DNA from: Comamonadaceae bacterium
Lineage (GTDB): Bacteria > Pseudomonadota > Gammaproteobacteria > Burkholderiales > Burkholderiaceae_C
Length of the DNA stretch: 6,172 nt
Direction: 5' to 3'
NCBI GenBank assembly: GCA_947454585.1
Contig: CANGML010000110.1
Location: forward strand, 1 to 6,172
The translations under genes and the position numbers were made by a program. Below the pieces are notes generated by a model. The model searched no databases and was not told the origin of the DNA. It was given only the letters and a program-made list of their open reading frames with translations. Numbering within the stretch: position 1 is the stretch's first letter; every line of letters begins with the position of its first letter. Positions 1 through 6,172 of this stretch are shown here, one piece after another.

Positions 1-671
1 ATATGCATGGCCTCAAACGCTTGCGGAAACTGGCGGGAAATGAGCAACCGGTTTTCAAGCAAATAGCCTAAGCCCGAAGGTGCTTGCGTGCGTTGCGACA
101 CCACGGCCCAGTTACCCTCCGGTCCGCGTGCCAAGTCAAACGCTGCAATATGCAAATGCGTTCCGCCCACGGGTGCTACGCCATGCATGGCACGCAAGTA
201 GCCCGGATGGCCTTGCACCAAAGCGGGAGGAATCATGGCTTCGCGAATCAACTGTTGCGGGCCATACACATCGGCCATCACGCGCTCAAGAAGGCGCGCG
301 CGTTGCTTCACGCCCACTTCAATTTGTTGCCAGCTGTCGGGCGTGAGAATGAGCGGAAACAGGTCTAAGGCCCAAGGACGCTGTGGGCCACCTTGACTGG
401 CATACACGTTGTACGTGATGCCGTTGTCGCGCACTTGGCGGGCTAGGGTTTGGGTGCGACGGTCGAGGTCATCCAGGCCCGTGTTGCCGAGTTGATCAAA
501 GAACGTACGCCAAGTCGGAGACAGGTCTTTTGCCGCCGAGGTTGCCGTCAAGCATGTGCCGTGCAGCTCATCAAAATGGCCGCTGTCCGCTGCGTGTGCG
601 AGACCTTTCACCACGTCAACCAAACGTGGTGAAACAACAGGTCCAGAGGGAGGTGAGGTTGGCTTTTGCAC
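1..671 (-). CDS. Circularly permuted type-2 ATP-grasp protein (probable ATP-grasp/alpha-E fusion), N-terminal part, cut by window edge
   Basis: The reading frame is open from a GTG at 671 to the left edge: 223 codons, with the 3' part missing. Conserved blocks recognised from the family are GHFDEL (residues 31-36), RDNGITYNVYA (81-91), RPWALDLFPL (98-107), the VYGPQQL region (135-141), GHPGYLR (154-160), THLHIAAFDLARGP (171-184), and QRTQAPSGLGYLLENRL (193-209). These belong to the DUF404/DUF407-type ATP-grasp proteins, predicted to form amide bonds using ATP. The FDEL-type N-terminus resembles the long members that end in an alpha-E (DUF403) domain; that domain would lie outside the window, so the fusion is inferred. 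The gene follows the DUF2126 gene on the same strand after 57 bases, so co-transcription is likely. The start is uncertain: an in-frame TGA at 689-687 bounds the frame, GTG 671 is the first start codon after it, and the other early options are two GTG codons at residues 20-21. Substrate and product are unknown. Confidence 0.92.
   Translation of the reverse strand, partial: MQKPTSPPSGPVVSPRLVDVVKGLAHAADSGHFDELHGTCLTATSAAKDLSPTWRTFFDQLGNTGLDDLDRRTQTLARQVRDNGITYNVYASQGGPQRPWALDLFPLILTPDSWQQIEVGVKQRARLLERVMADVYGPQQLIREAMIPPALVQGHPGYLRAMHGVAPVGGTHLHIAAFDLARGPEGNWAVVSQRTQAPSGLGYLLENRLLISRQFPQAFEAMH
606..634. repeat. Perfect 11-bp inverted repeat with 7-base loop inside the 5' end of the ATP-grasp gene
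   Basis: The left arm TTTCACCACGT (606-616) and right arm ACGTGGTGAAA (624-634) are exact reverse complements separated by CAACCAA. The repeat covers codons 13-22 of the ATP-grasp gene as annotated from GTG 671, a stretch of variable N-terminal residues ahead of the conserved GHFDEL block. In the transcript it could form a stable stem; on DNA it could be a dyad operator. No T-run follows on the minus strand, so it does not look like an intrinsic terminator. Its function is unknown. Confidence 0.8.
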
Positions 672-686
672 AGTGGCCGGATTGTC

Positions 687-696
687 TCACCGCCTT
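687..696 (-). promoter_or_regulatory. Strong Shine-Dalgarno-like sequence before the ATP-grasp gene, with atypically long spacing
   Basis: Read on the minus strand, AAGGCGGTGA differs at one base from the full anti-16S complement AAGGAGGTGA. It lies in the gap after the DUF2126 stop. The nearest in-frame start codon is GTG at 671, 15 bases beyond the motif, which is longer than the usual 5-9. It is the best ribosome-binding candidate in the gap, but the spacing leaves real doubt about whether it is used or which codon it serves. Confidence 0.4.
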
Positions 697-727
697 GGGT
701 TACTTGCATCTGAGATGGAGCTTGGGC

Positions 728-3700
728 TCAGGTTCGACGTAAGTCCAGCGTGAAGGGGAACTCTTTGCTGGCAGGCACCCCCACGGTGGCTTGCGGAACA
801 TCCAGTTGGCCCGGCGTGTGGCCCAACGGAAAGAAGCGCGACAAGCGGCGGCTTTCAGCCTCGTAGGCGTTCACGGGGAAGCTGTCGTAGTTACGCCCAC
901 CGGGATGCGCCACATGGTACTGACAACCGCCGACTGAGCGCTTCATCCACGTGTCCACGATGTCAAAGGTCAATGGGACATGCACGCCAATGGTGGGGTG
1001 CAAGGCGGAGGAGGGCGCCCATGCGCGGTAGCGCACACCGGCCACGTAATTGCCCACCGTGCCAGTGGGTTGTAAGGGCAAGGGGCGGCCGTTCACGGTG
1101 ATGGTATGTCGGCTCGGATTGAGACCTGCCACATGCACCTCGATGCGTTCGAGCGACGAGTCCACATAGCGCACCGTGCCGCCACTCGCGCCTTCTTCGC
1201 CCATGACATGCCAAGGCTCCAAGGCGCTTCGCAGGGTGAGGTTCAGCCCCAAGGTTTGCAAGTCGCCCACGCGGGGAAAACGGAATTCAAAATGCGGTGC
1301 AAACCAAGCGGGGTCGAACTGAAAGCCACAGTCCCCCAGCTCGGTCAGCACGTCGTCAAAGTCGGCTTTGACGAAATGCGGCAGCAAGAAGCGGTCATGC
1401 AGCTCGGTCCCCCAGCGGGTGGCGGGGGCTTGGTAAGGGGTTTCCCAAAAACGTGCCACCAAGGCGCGTAACAAGAGCTGCTGCACGATACTCATCCGTT
1501 CGTGTGGGGGCATCTCAAACGCGCGCAGTTCGAGCAATCCCAAACGTCCGGTGGAAGAGTCGGGCGAGTAGAGCTTGTCGATACAAAATTCGCTGCGGTG
1601 CGTGTTGCCTGTCACGTCAATCAGCAAGTTGCGCAGCGTGCGGTCAATCAACCATGGCGGCAGCTCAGCACCGTATTTTTCGCGGTTCTTTTGGATTTCA
1701 GCCAATGCAATTTCAAGCTCGTAGATTTGGTCGTTGCGCGCTTCGTCCACACGCGGTGCTTGGCTGGTGGGACCAATGAACATGCCGCTGAACAAATAAC
1801 TCAAGCTGGGGTGGTTGTGCCAATACAAGATGAGCGAGGCCAACAACTCGGGCTTACGCAAGAAGGGGCTGTCAGCGGGCGTCGCACCACCCATCACGAT
1901 GTGGTTGCCGCCACCCGTGCCCGTGTGACGGCCATCGGTCATGAACTTCTCGGCGGACAGGCGCGACTCAAACGCGGCTTTGTACAAAAATTCGGTGTGG
2001 TCCACGATCTCTAGCCAGCTGTGGGCAGGGTGGATATTGACCTCGATCACGCCCGGGTCCGGCGTGACTTGCAGCACTTTCAGGCGGACATCGCGTGGGG
2101 GCGGGTAGCCTTCCAACACGATGCGCACGCCCAGCTGTTCGGCCGTGGCTTCAATCGCGCTGAGCAGCTCGAGGTAGTCTTCCAAGTCACCCAGTGGCGG
2201 CATGAACACGTAAATCAGACCTTGTGGGTTGTCCAACGCTTTCAGTTCAACGGCGGGGCCGTTGGCGCGAGATGGGTCGCGCACTTCCACGCAAATGGCG
2301 GTGCGGGTAATCCAATGGGCTGATTGGTCTTTGGCGGGAACTGGGTGTGCGGTACCTGCTTGGCCATGTGCGGACTGCGCACGCAACGCGGCGGCGTGGG
2401 GCAGGGGTTTGCGCTCAGCAAAGTGGTCTTGCTCAATTGCATAGGGGTAATCGGCTTGGCTCACCCAGGGCAGTGAGTCGAGGGGCAAGCGCAGCCCCAT
2501 GGGGGAGTCGCCGGGGACGAGGTACATGCGTTCGTCGCGCAAAAACCAAGGGCCGGTGCTCCAGCGTGGGTCGCCTGCCGCTTCACCCGCTTTGAGCGGT
2601 AGCACATAGCCCACGGTTTTGGCCAAGCCTTGACTGAACACGCGGCGCAGACGCACGCGCTCCATCTCGTCATCGAGCTTGGCATCAAAGGGGTCGACGT
2701 TCACGGGCAAGCGGCGCTCGCGCCACAAGTAGTACCAAGTGTCTTCATAGCCGGGGGTGATGAACTGGTCGTCTAGTCCCAGCTTGTGCGCAAGGGTGTG
2801 GGTGAAGCGCTGGGCGTCTTCGGTGGTGTAGTGGCTGGGCACGCGTTCGTCGGCAAACAAGTCGGGGTTGTGCCAGCAGGGATGGCCATCGGTGCGCCAG
2901 TAAATGCCCAGCGCCCAGCGTGGCAGCTGCTCGCCTGGATACCACTTGCCTTGGCCGAAATGCAAGAAACCACCATCGCCGTATTCGGCACGCAGCTTGT
3001 GCACCAATTCGGTGGCGAAGCCGCGTTTGGTAGGCCCCAGCGCATCGGTGTTCCATTCTGGGGCGTCTCGGTCGTGCACGCCCACAAAGGTGGGCTCACC
3101 GCCCATGGTCAGCCGCACATCCCCGTCTATCAGTCGACGGTCCACCTCATCGCCTAAGGCGAGGACCTCCATCCATTCGTCCTCGGTGTAGGGCTTGGTC
3201 ACTCGAGGTGATTCGAGCACGCGGGTGACCTTCACCTCGTGGCCAAACGTCACCTCGGCTTCATCGACCAAGCCTTCGATGGGGGCGGCACTGGAAGGTT
3301 GGGGTGTGCAAGCCAAGGGGATGTGGCCTTCGCCCGCTAACAAGCCCGAGGTGGGGTCTAGGCCAATCCAGCCTGCGCCCGGCAAGTAGACCTCGCACCA
3401 CGCATGCAAGTCGGTGAAGTCCACCTCCGTGCCACTGGGGCCGTCGAGCGACTTCACGTCGGGCGCCAGTTGAATCAAATACCCCGATGCAAAGCGCGCG
3501 GCCAAACCACAGTGGCGTAGCAAATTCACCAGTAACCAAGCACTGTCTCGGCACGAGCCGCTGCGCAGGGTCAAGGTTTCTTCAGGCGTTTGCACACCCG
3601 GCTCCATGCGAATGGTGTAGGCAATGTCTTGATGCAACTGTTGGTTGAGCTGCACCAAGAAGTCAATGGTGCGAATAGGCTCACGTTTCAAGGCCTTGAA

Positions 3701-4102
3701 GTCGATACGCTTCAAGTAGTGCTTGAAATGGGGCGTGAGGCGGTTGGTCACCAAGTAAGGGGCTAGCTCGAGGGCAGTGCCCACGCCGTAGGCAAAGGGG
3801 AATTTTTCGGCATGGGGTTCAAGGAAGAAATCGAAGGGGTTGTACACCGCCATTTCCACCACCAAATCCACCGTGACTTTGAACTCTCGGGTCTTCTCGG
3901 GGAACATCAAGCGGGCTTGGTAGTTGGCAAAAGGGTCTTGCTGCCAGTTGATGAAATGCGCGGGCTCGACCTTCAAGGAATACGAAATCACGTGGCTACG
4001 GCAATGCGGGGCCGGGCGCAGGCGGATGACCTGAGGGCCTAACTCAACCCAGCGGTCGTAGCGGTAGTGGGTGACGTGGTGGAGTGCGGCATGGATAGAC
4101 AT
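728..4102 (-). CDS. Transglutaminase-like / DUF2126 putative amidoligase fusion protein
   Basis: This 1124-residue protein has the usual length for the family. Residues 1-90 match the bacterial transglutaminase N-terminal beta domain. Residues about 150-255 are the transglutaminase-like (papain-fold) core, with an apparently intact triad: Cys184 in GSCRDSAW, His233 in DLHAWCEVYLPG and Asp249 in GLDPTSG. Residues about 305-1120 are DUF2126, classed as a putative amidoligase with a glutamine-synthetase-like fold; conserved-looking blocks include LTMGGEPTFV (331-340), HFGQGKWYPGEQLPRW (381-396), EVNIHPAHSWLE (687-698) and GTGGGNHIVMGG (728-739). Residues about 565-596 are an Ala/His/Gln-rich, probably flexible linker. 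No signal peptide or membrane segment is seen, so it is likely cytoplasmic. ATG 4102 is the first start after an in-frame TAG and matches the usual family N-terminus (MSIHxAL.HVTHYRYDR), though no clear Shine-Dalgarno precedes it. Together with the ATP-grasp gene it suggests a pathway making and trimming an amide-linked peptide or protein tag; that role is predicted, not demonstrated. Confidence 0.96.
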   Translation of the reverse strand: MSIHAALHHVTHYRYDRWVELGPQVIRLRPAPHCRSHVISYSLKVEPAHFINWQQDPFANYQARLMFPEKTREFKVTVDLVVEMAVYNPFDFFLEPHAEKFPFAYGVGTALELAPYLVTNRLTPHFKHYLKRIDFKALKREPIRTIDFLVQLNQQLHQDIAYTIRMEPGVQTPEETLTLRSGSCRDSAWLLVNLLRHCGLAARFASGYLIQLAPDVKSLDGPSGTEVDFTDLHAWCEVYLPGAGWIGLDPTSGLLAGEGHIPLACTPQPSSAAPIEGLVDEAEVTFGHEVKVTRVLESPRVTKPYTEDEWMEVLALGDEVDRRLIDGDVRLTMGGEPTFVGVHDRDAPEWNTDALGPTKRGFATELVHKLRAEYGDGGFLHFGQGKWYPGEQLPRWALGIYWRTDGHPCWHNPDLFADERVPSHYTTEDAQRFTHTLAHKLGLDDQFITPGYEDTWYYLWRERRLPVNVDPFDAKLDDEMERVRLRRVFSQGLAKTVGYVLPLKAGEAAGDPRWSTGPWFLRDERMYLVPGDSPMGLRLPLDSLPWVSQADYPYAIEQDHFAERKPLPHAAALRAQSAHGQAGTAHPVPAKDQSAHWITRTAICVEVRDPSRANGPAVELKALDNPQGLIYVFMPPLGDLEDYLELLSAIEATAEQLGVRIVLEGYPPPRDVRLKVLQVTPDPGVIEVNIHPAHSWLEIVDHTEFLYKAAFESRLSAEKFMTDGRHTGTGGGNHIVMGGATPADSPFLRKPELLASLILYWHNHPSLSYLFSGMFIGPTSQAPRVDEARNDQIYELEIALAEIQKNREKYGAELPPWLIDRTLRNLLIDVTGNTHRSEFCIDKLYSPDSSTGRLGLLELRAFEMPPHERMSIVQQLLLRALVARFWETPYQAPATRWGTELHDRFLLPHFVKADFDDVLTELGDCGFQFDPAWFAPHFEFRFPRVGDLQTLGLNLTLRSALEPWHVMGEEGASGGTVRYVDSSLERIEVHVAGLNPSRHTITVNGRPLPLQPTGTVGNYVAGVRYRAWAPSSALHPTIGVHVPLTFDIVDTWMKRSVGGCQYHVAHPGGRNYDSFPVNAYEAESRRLSRFFPLGHTPGQLDVPQATVGVPASKEFPFTLDLRRT

Positions 4103-4120
4103 ATGCGTAATCTAGCAAAA

Positions 4121-4142
4121 CACGCGCCATGACGCATGCGCC
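4121..4142. repeat. Short direct repeat upstream of the DUF2126 gene
   Basis: CACGCGCC (4121-4128) and CATGCGCC (4135-4142) match at 7 of 8 bases with a 14-base period, 19 to 40 bases upstream of the start codon at 4102. The site lies where an operator or promoter for the minus-strand genes could be, but I saw no convincing sigma-70 -35/-10 pair for them. It may be chance. Confidence 0.25.
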
Positions 4143-4162
4143 AAAGCGGTGCATGCCAGGGC

Positions 4163-4189
4163 TCAAGTTATCCAAGTCCCCGTCGATAC
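4163..4189 (+). promoter_or_regulatory. Predicted sigma-28 (FliA) promoter for the Ad_E-like gene
   Basis: TCAAGTTA (4163-4170), an 11-base spacer, then GTCGATAC (4182-4189). The enterobacterial FliA consensus is TAAAGTTT-N11-GCCGATAA; each half matches at 6 of 8 positions and the spacing is exact. A TCAAGTT variant of the -35 is, from memory, common in flagellar genes of Burkholderiales. Transcription would begin near 4195-4198, giving a leader of about 25-28 bases before ATG 4223. The site was found by eye, with no scoring against a background. Confidence 0.55.
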
Positions 4190-4222
4190 CTAGCCATCAC
4201 AGCTTTATTCTTGATATCTGCC

Positions 4223-4651
4223 ATGCGTTCACGCCATTTATTTGTTGTTGCTTTCGTACTGACCAGCCTGCTGGCTTGGGCTGCGCCTGCTTCGGCCGAG
4301 TGGAGTGAGCTGGTCAAGGACGAAGACGTGACCTATTACTTTGACAAAGAGGCGGTCATGCCGGTGCACGTGTCGCGCTACGCCTGGGTGCTGACCGATT
4401 TGCCCAAAGGCGAAAAAACACCCTCTGGTGAAAACTACAAGTCGATGATGTTGCGTGTGCGCATGTACTGCAAGAACGACACGGTGGTCCGTCTCTCAGT
4501 GAGCTACTTTGACAAGCAAATGGGCAAGGGCAAAGAGGTGGCTTCAGACGATGTGCACGAATGGCGCCCTCGCGAATCTCCGATTCGCCCCAACACGTAT
4601 TTGGCCGCTTTGAAGAAAGAAGTTTGCGGGTCGAAGGCGGCTTCAGGCTAA
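4223..4651 (+). CDS. Small secreted protein, surface-adhesin protein E (Ad_E)-like
   Basis: A 142-residue protein with a classical Sec signal peptide: basic MRSRH, a hydrophobic core (residues 6-21) and an APASA cleavage site, with the mature chain probably starting at Glu26. The mature part (EWSELVKDEDVTYYFDKEAV, then an aromatic/beta-strand pattern, MYCKND at 81-86, GKGKEVASDDVHEW at 101-114, KKEVC at 131-135) resembles the Ad_E domain named for Haemophilus protein E. Two mature cysteines, Cys83 and Cys135, could form a disulfide. No lipobox is present, so a soluble periplasmic or exported protein is likely. Adhesion is not implied: most proteobacterial members of this family are uncharacterised. 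The same frame extends upstream to ATG 4136, but that start would bury the signal peptide behind 29 residues and lies upstream of the predicted promoter, so 4223 is preferred. It is divergent from the DUF2126 gene and followed by a likely terminator, suggesting a single-gene transcript. Confidence 0.85.
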   Translation: MRSRHLFVVAFVLTSLLAWAAPASAEWSELVKDEDVTYYFDKEAVMPVHVSRYAWVLTDLPKGEKTPSGENYKSMMLRVRMYCKNDTVVRLSVSYFDKQMGKGKEVASDDVHEWRPRESPIRPNTYLAALKKEVCGSKAASG

Positions 4652-4661
4652 ACAGACCTTT

Positions 4662-4696
4662 GCCTCACTTCCTGCTCCTCAAGTGGGCGGCTTTTT
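4662..4696 (+). terminator. Probable rho-independent terminator after the Ad_E-like gene
   Basis: CACTT (4666-4670) pairs with AAGTG (4681-4685) around a 10-base loop. GCC (4662-4664) can pair with GGC (4689-4691) across a small internal loop, and TTTTT follows at 4692-4696. The stem is imperfect, but its position 10 bases after the stop codon and the immediate T-run fit an intrinsic terminator. It would separate this gene from comEC; the remaining gap (4697-4750) shows no convincing promoter by eye. Confidence 0.5.
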
Positions 4697-4750
4697 AACT
4701 TGTGAGTCGTTATAGCGCCTTGGCTGCTCTGTTACACAGATCATGCGGCC

Positions 4751-6172
4751 ATGTTTTCTTTCATCACACCTTGGGCTTTGGGCTGGATCACCGGTACGGC
4801 TTTGCAGTTACAGCAAGCGCAGCTGTGGGCGATGCAGATTTATGGGGGCTTGGGTGCTGTTGCTTGCTTACTCACGGTGGTGTCTTGGCGTGGCTCCATT
4901 GCGCAGCGCTTGTTGGCTCATCCAGCATGGCAAGCGGGTGTTTGGTTTGGACTAGCTGGCACGTTGGCGTTTGCACTTGCAGGTGTCAGAGCTGGCCTCT
5001 ATTTAGAAAACGCTTTAAACCCCAGCCTTGAAGGCCAGACTTTGCGGGTGGTGGGGGTCGTGGCCAACTTGCCGCAGCGCATGGACGACAGCGCACGTTT
5101 TCGTTTCGAGGTGGATTCTGCACACTCGAGAGATGGCGAGTCTGTCCAGCTTCCTCCCCAATTGCTACTGGGTTGGTATGGCAACCGCCTTCAGGGCGGT
5201 CATGAGAAATTACAGGCCCCTCCCGCTGATTTGCGTCCAGGTGACCGCTGGCAATTCACGCTGAGACTCAAAGCGCCTCACGGCCACATCAATCCCCACG
5301 GCTTTGACTTCGAGTTGTGGCTGTGGGAGCAGGGTTTGCAAGCCACGGGCTATGTGCGCAACGGCTCCAAAGATATACCGCCGCAATGGTTAGGCAGTAC
5401 ATGGACGCATCCCATTGAACGGCTGCGCCAGCGGGTGCGTAGCGCCATTGATCGCCAAGTGTCCGACCGCGCGGTGGCGGGTATTGTGGCGGCCTTGTTG
5501 GTGGGCGATCAAGCGGCCATTGAGCGTGCCGATTGGGATGTGTTTCGCGCTGCAGGTGTGGCGCATTTGATGGCGATATCGGGCTTGCACATCACGGGCT
5601 TGGCATGGCTGGCCGCTTGGGCTGTTGGTTGGTTATGGCGGCGCAGTGAGGTGTGGTCGCCCCGAAGGCCTTGGAGCCTGCGGTTACCCGCGCCCTTGGC
5701 CGCCAGTGTGTGTGCGTTGGGGGTGGCGTGGGCTTATGCGCTGTTCACAGGCTGGGGCGTGCCAGCACAGCGCACGGTTTGGATGTTGGCCGGGGTGACG
5801 CTGCTGCGCTGGCAGGGATTGCGCTGGCCTTGGCCGCAGGTGTGGCTCAGTGTCTGCGCCGTGGTGCTGGCGCTGGATCCGTGGGCCTTGATGCAAGCTG
5901 GTTTTTGGCTGAGCTTCATCGCCGTTGGGGTGTTGTTTGCCTCGGATTCACTGGGGCATGCTGAAGGCGTTTGGGCCGCTGTCAAACGCATGTGTCGTGA
6001 ACAATGGTTGATGAGCGTGTGCCTGGCGCCATTGACCTTGGTGTTGTTTCACCAAGTGTCGATGGTGGGTTTGTTCGCCAATTTACTGGCCGTGCCATGG
6101 GTGACCTTGGTGGTCACGCCGCTGTGCCTGCTGGGCTTGCTGTTGCCATTGGCTTGGAACGTGGCGGCCGAG
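4751..6172 (+). CDS. comEC: ComEC/Rec2 family DNA-uptake channel, N-terminal part, cut by window edge
   Basis: Open from ATG 4751 to the right edge (474 codons). ComEC forms the inner-membrane channel through which single-stranded DNA enters during natural transformation. N-terminal hydrophobic segments (about residues 5-18, 31-45 and 62-82) are followed by a soluble DUF4131/OB-like region (about 95-205) ending in NPHGFDFELWLWEQGLQATG (181-200), a family hallmark. The Competence membrane domain then begins: GIVAALLVGDQ (244-254), HLMAISGLHITG (272-283), GWGVPAQRTVWML (334-346), LDPWALMQAGFWLSF (375-389), and HQVSMVGLFANLLAVPWV (434-451). The C-terminal metallo-beta-lactamase-like nuclease domain found in many members would lie beyond the edge and cannot be assessed. 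The frame is closed by TGA 4703-4705 and holds no earlier in-frame ATG, GTG or TTG; an ATG at 4743 is out of frame. No strong Shine-Dalgarno is visible. The visible part has no frameshift or stop. Confidence 0.95.
   Translation, partial: MFSFITPWALGWITGTALQLQQAQLWAMQIYGGLGAVACLLTVVSWRGSIAQRLLAHPAWQAGVWFGLAGTLAFALAGVRAGLYLENALNPSLEGQTLRVVGVVANLPQRMDDSARFRFEVDSAHSRDGESVQLPPQLLLGWYGNRLQGGHEKLQAPPADLRPGDRWQFTLRLKAPHGHINPHGFDFELWLWEQGLQATGYVRNGSKDIPPQWLGSTWTHPIERLRQRVRSAIDRQVSDRAVAGIVAALLVGDQAAIERADWDVFRAAGVAHLMAISGLHITGLAWLAAWAVGWLWRRSEVWSPRRPWSLRLPAPLAASVCALGVAWAYALFTGWGVPAQRTVWMLAGVTLLRWQGLRWPWPQVWLSVCAVVLALDPWALMQAGFWLSFIAVGVLFASDSLGHAEGVWAAVKRMCREQWLMSVCLAPLTLVLFHQVSMVGLFANLLAVPWVTLVVTPLCLLGLLLPLAWNVAAE

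Noticed and set aside
608..709. 33-codon minus-strand frame from ATG 709 as the start of the ATP-grasp gene or as a leader peptide
   Set aside because: It is in a different frame from the conserved protein, stops within the hairpin and has no ribosome-binding sequence before it. It is kept only as an option within the start-site finding.
80..753. Several plus-strand frames of 60-94 codons over the left end
   Set aside because: They are antisense to the ATP-grasp gene, whose minus-strand translation carries continuous family-conserved blocks; the plus frames have no recognisable content.
1106..2014. Long plus-strand open frames (121 and 170 codons) opposite the DUF2126 gene
   Set aside because: They lie antisense to a gene with strong family motifs throughout; their translations show no recognisable domain and look like the by-product of high-GC codon bias on the opposite strand.
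4136..4222. Upstream ATG extension of the Ad_E-like protein by 29 residues
   Set aside because: It would place a signal peptide internally and start upstream of the predicted promoter; the ATG at 4223 directly begins a textbook signal peptide.
4688..4716. TATAGC (4711-4716) as a -10 element for comEC
   Set aside because: No acceptable -35 lies 16-18 bases upstream, and that position falls inside the terminator stem and T-run.
4702..5264. Plus-strand frames at 4702-5031, 4743-4955 and 5028-5264
   Set aside because: They are alternative frames over the N-terminal part of comEC, whose own frame is continuous and carries family motifs.

Overview
The window looks like chromosomal DNA of a betaproteobacterium, most likely order Burkholderiales and near Comamonadaceae. 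This is inferred from moderately high GC, codon choice and the family resemblance of all four proteins; no rRNA or tRNA is present to confirm it. There are four protein genes in two divergent blocks. No mobile element, CRISPR array, tRNA or rRNA was seen.

Left block (minus strand, 4102 down to the left edge): a 1124-residue fusion of a transglutaminase-like protease domain with a DUF2126 putative amidoligase domain. After a 57-base gap it is followed by the first 223 codons of a circularly permuted ATP-grasp protein that leaves the window. This pair is the core of a widespread but biochemically uncharacterised bacterial system: two predicted ATP-dependent amide-bond-forming enzymes plus a papain-fold transglutaminase/peptidase. 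Relatives of these operons often also carry alpha-E proteins, a second transglutaminase and the proteasome-like Anbu peptidase. Those parts would lie left of base 1 and cannot be checked here.

Right block (plus strand, 4223 to the right edge): a 142-residue secreted protein resembling the surface-adhesin protein E (Ad_E) family, then a probable rho-independent terminator, then the first 474 codons of comEC, the inner-membrane DNA-uptake channel. The 120-base divergent spacer holds a good match to a sigma-28 (FliA) flagellar-type promoter reading toward the small secreted protein. It sits where it would give a leader of about 25 bases and it excludes an upstream alternative start codon.

Two other signals stand out. 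A perfect 11-base inverted repeat with a 7-base loop lies inside the first codons of the ATP-grasp gene. A near-perfect Shine-Dalgarno sequence lies unusually far (15 bases) upstream of that gene's only plausible early start codon. Both make the 5' end of that gene worth examining.
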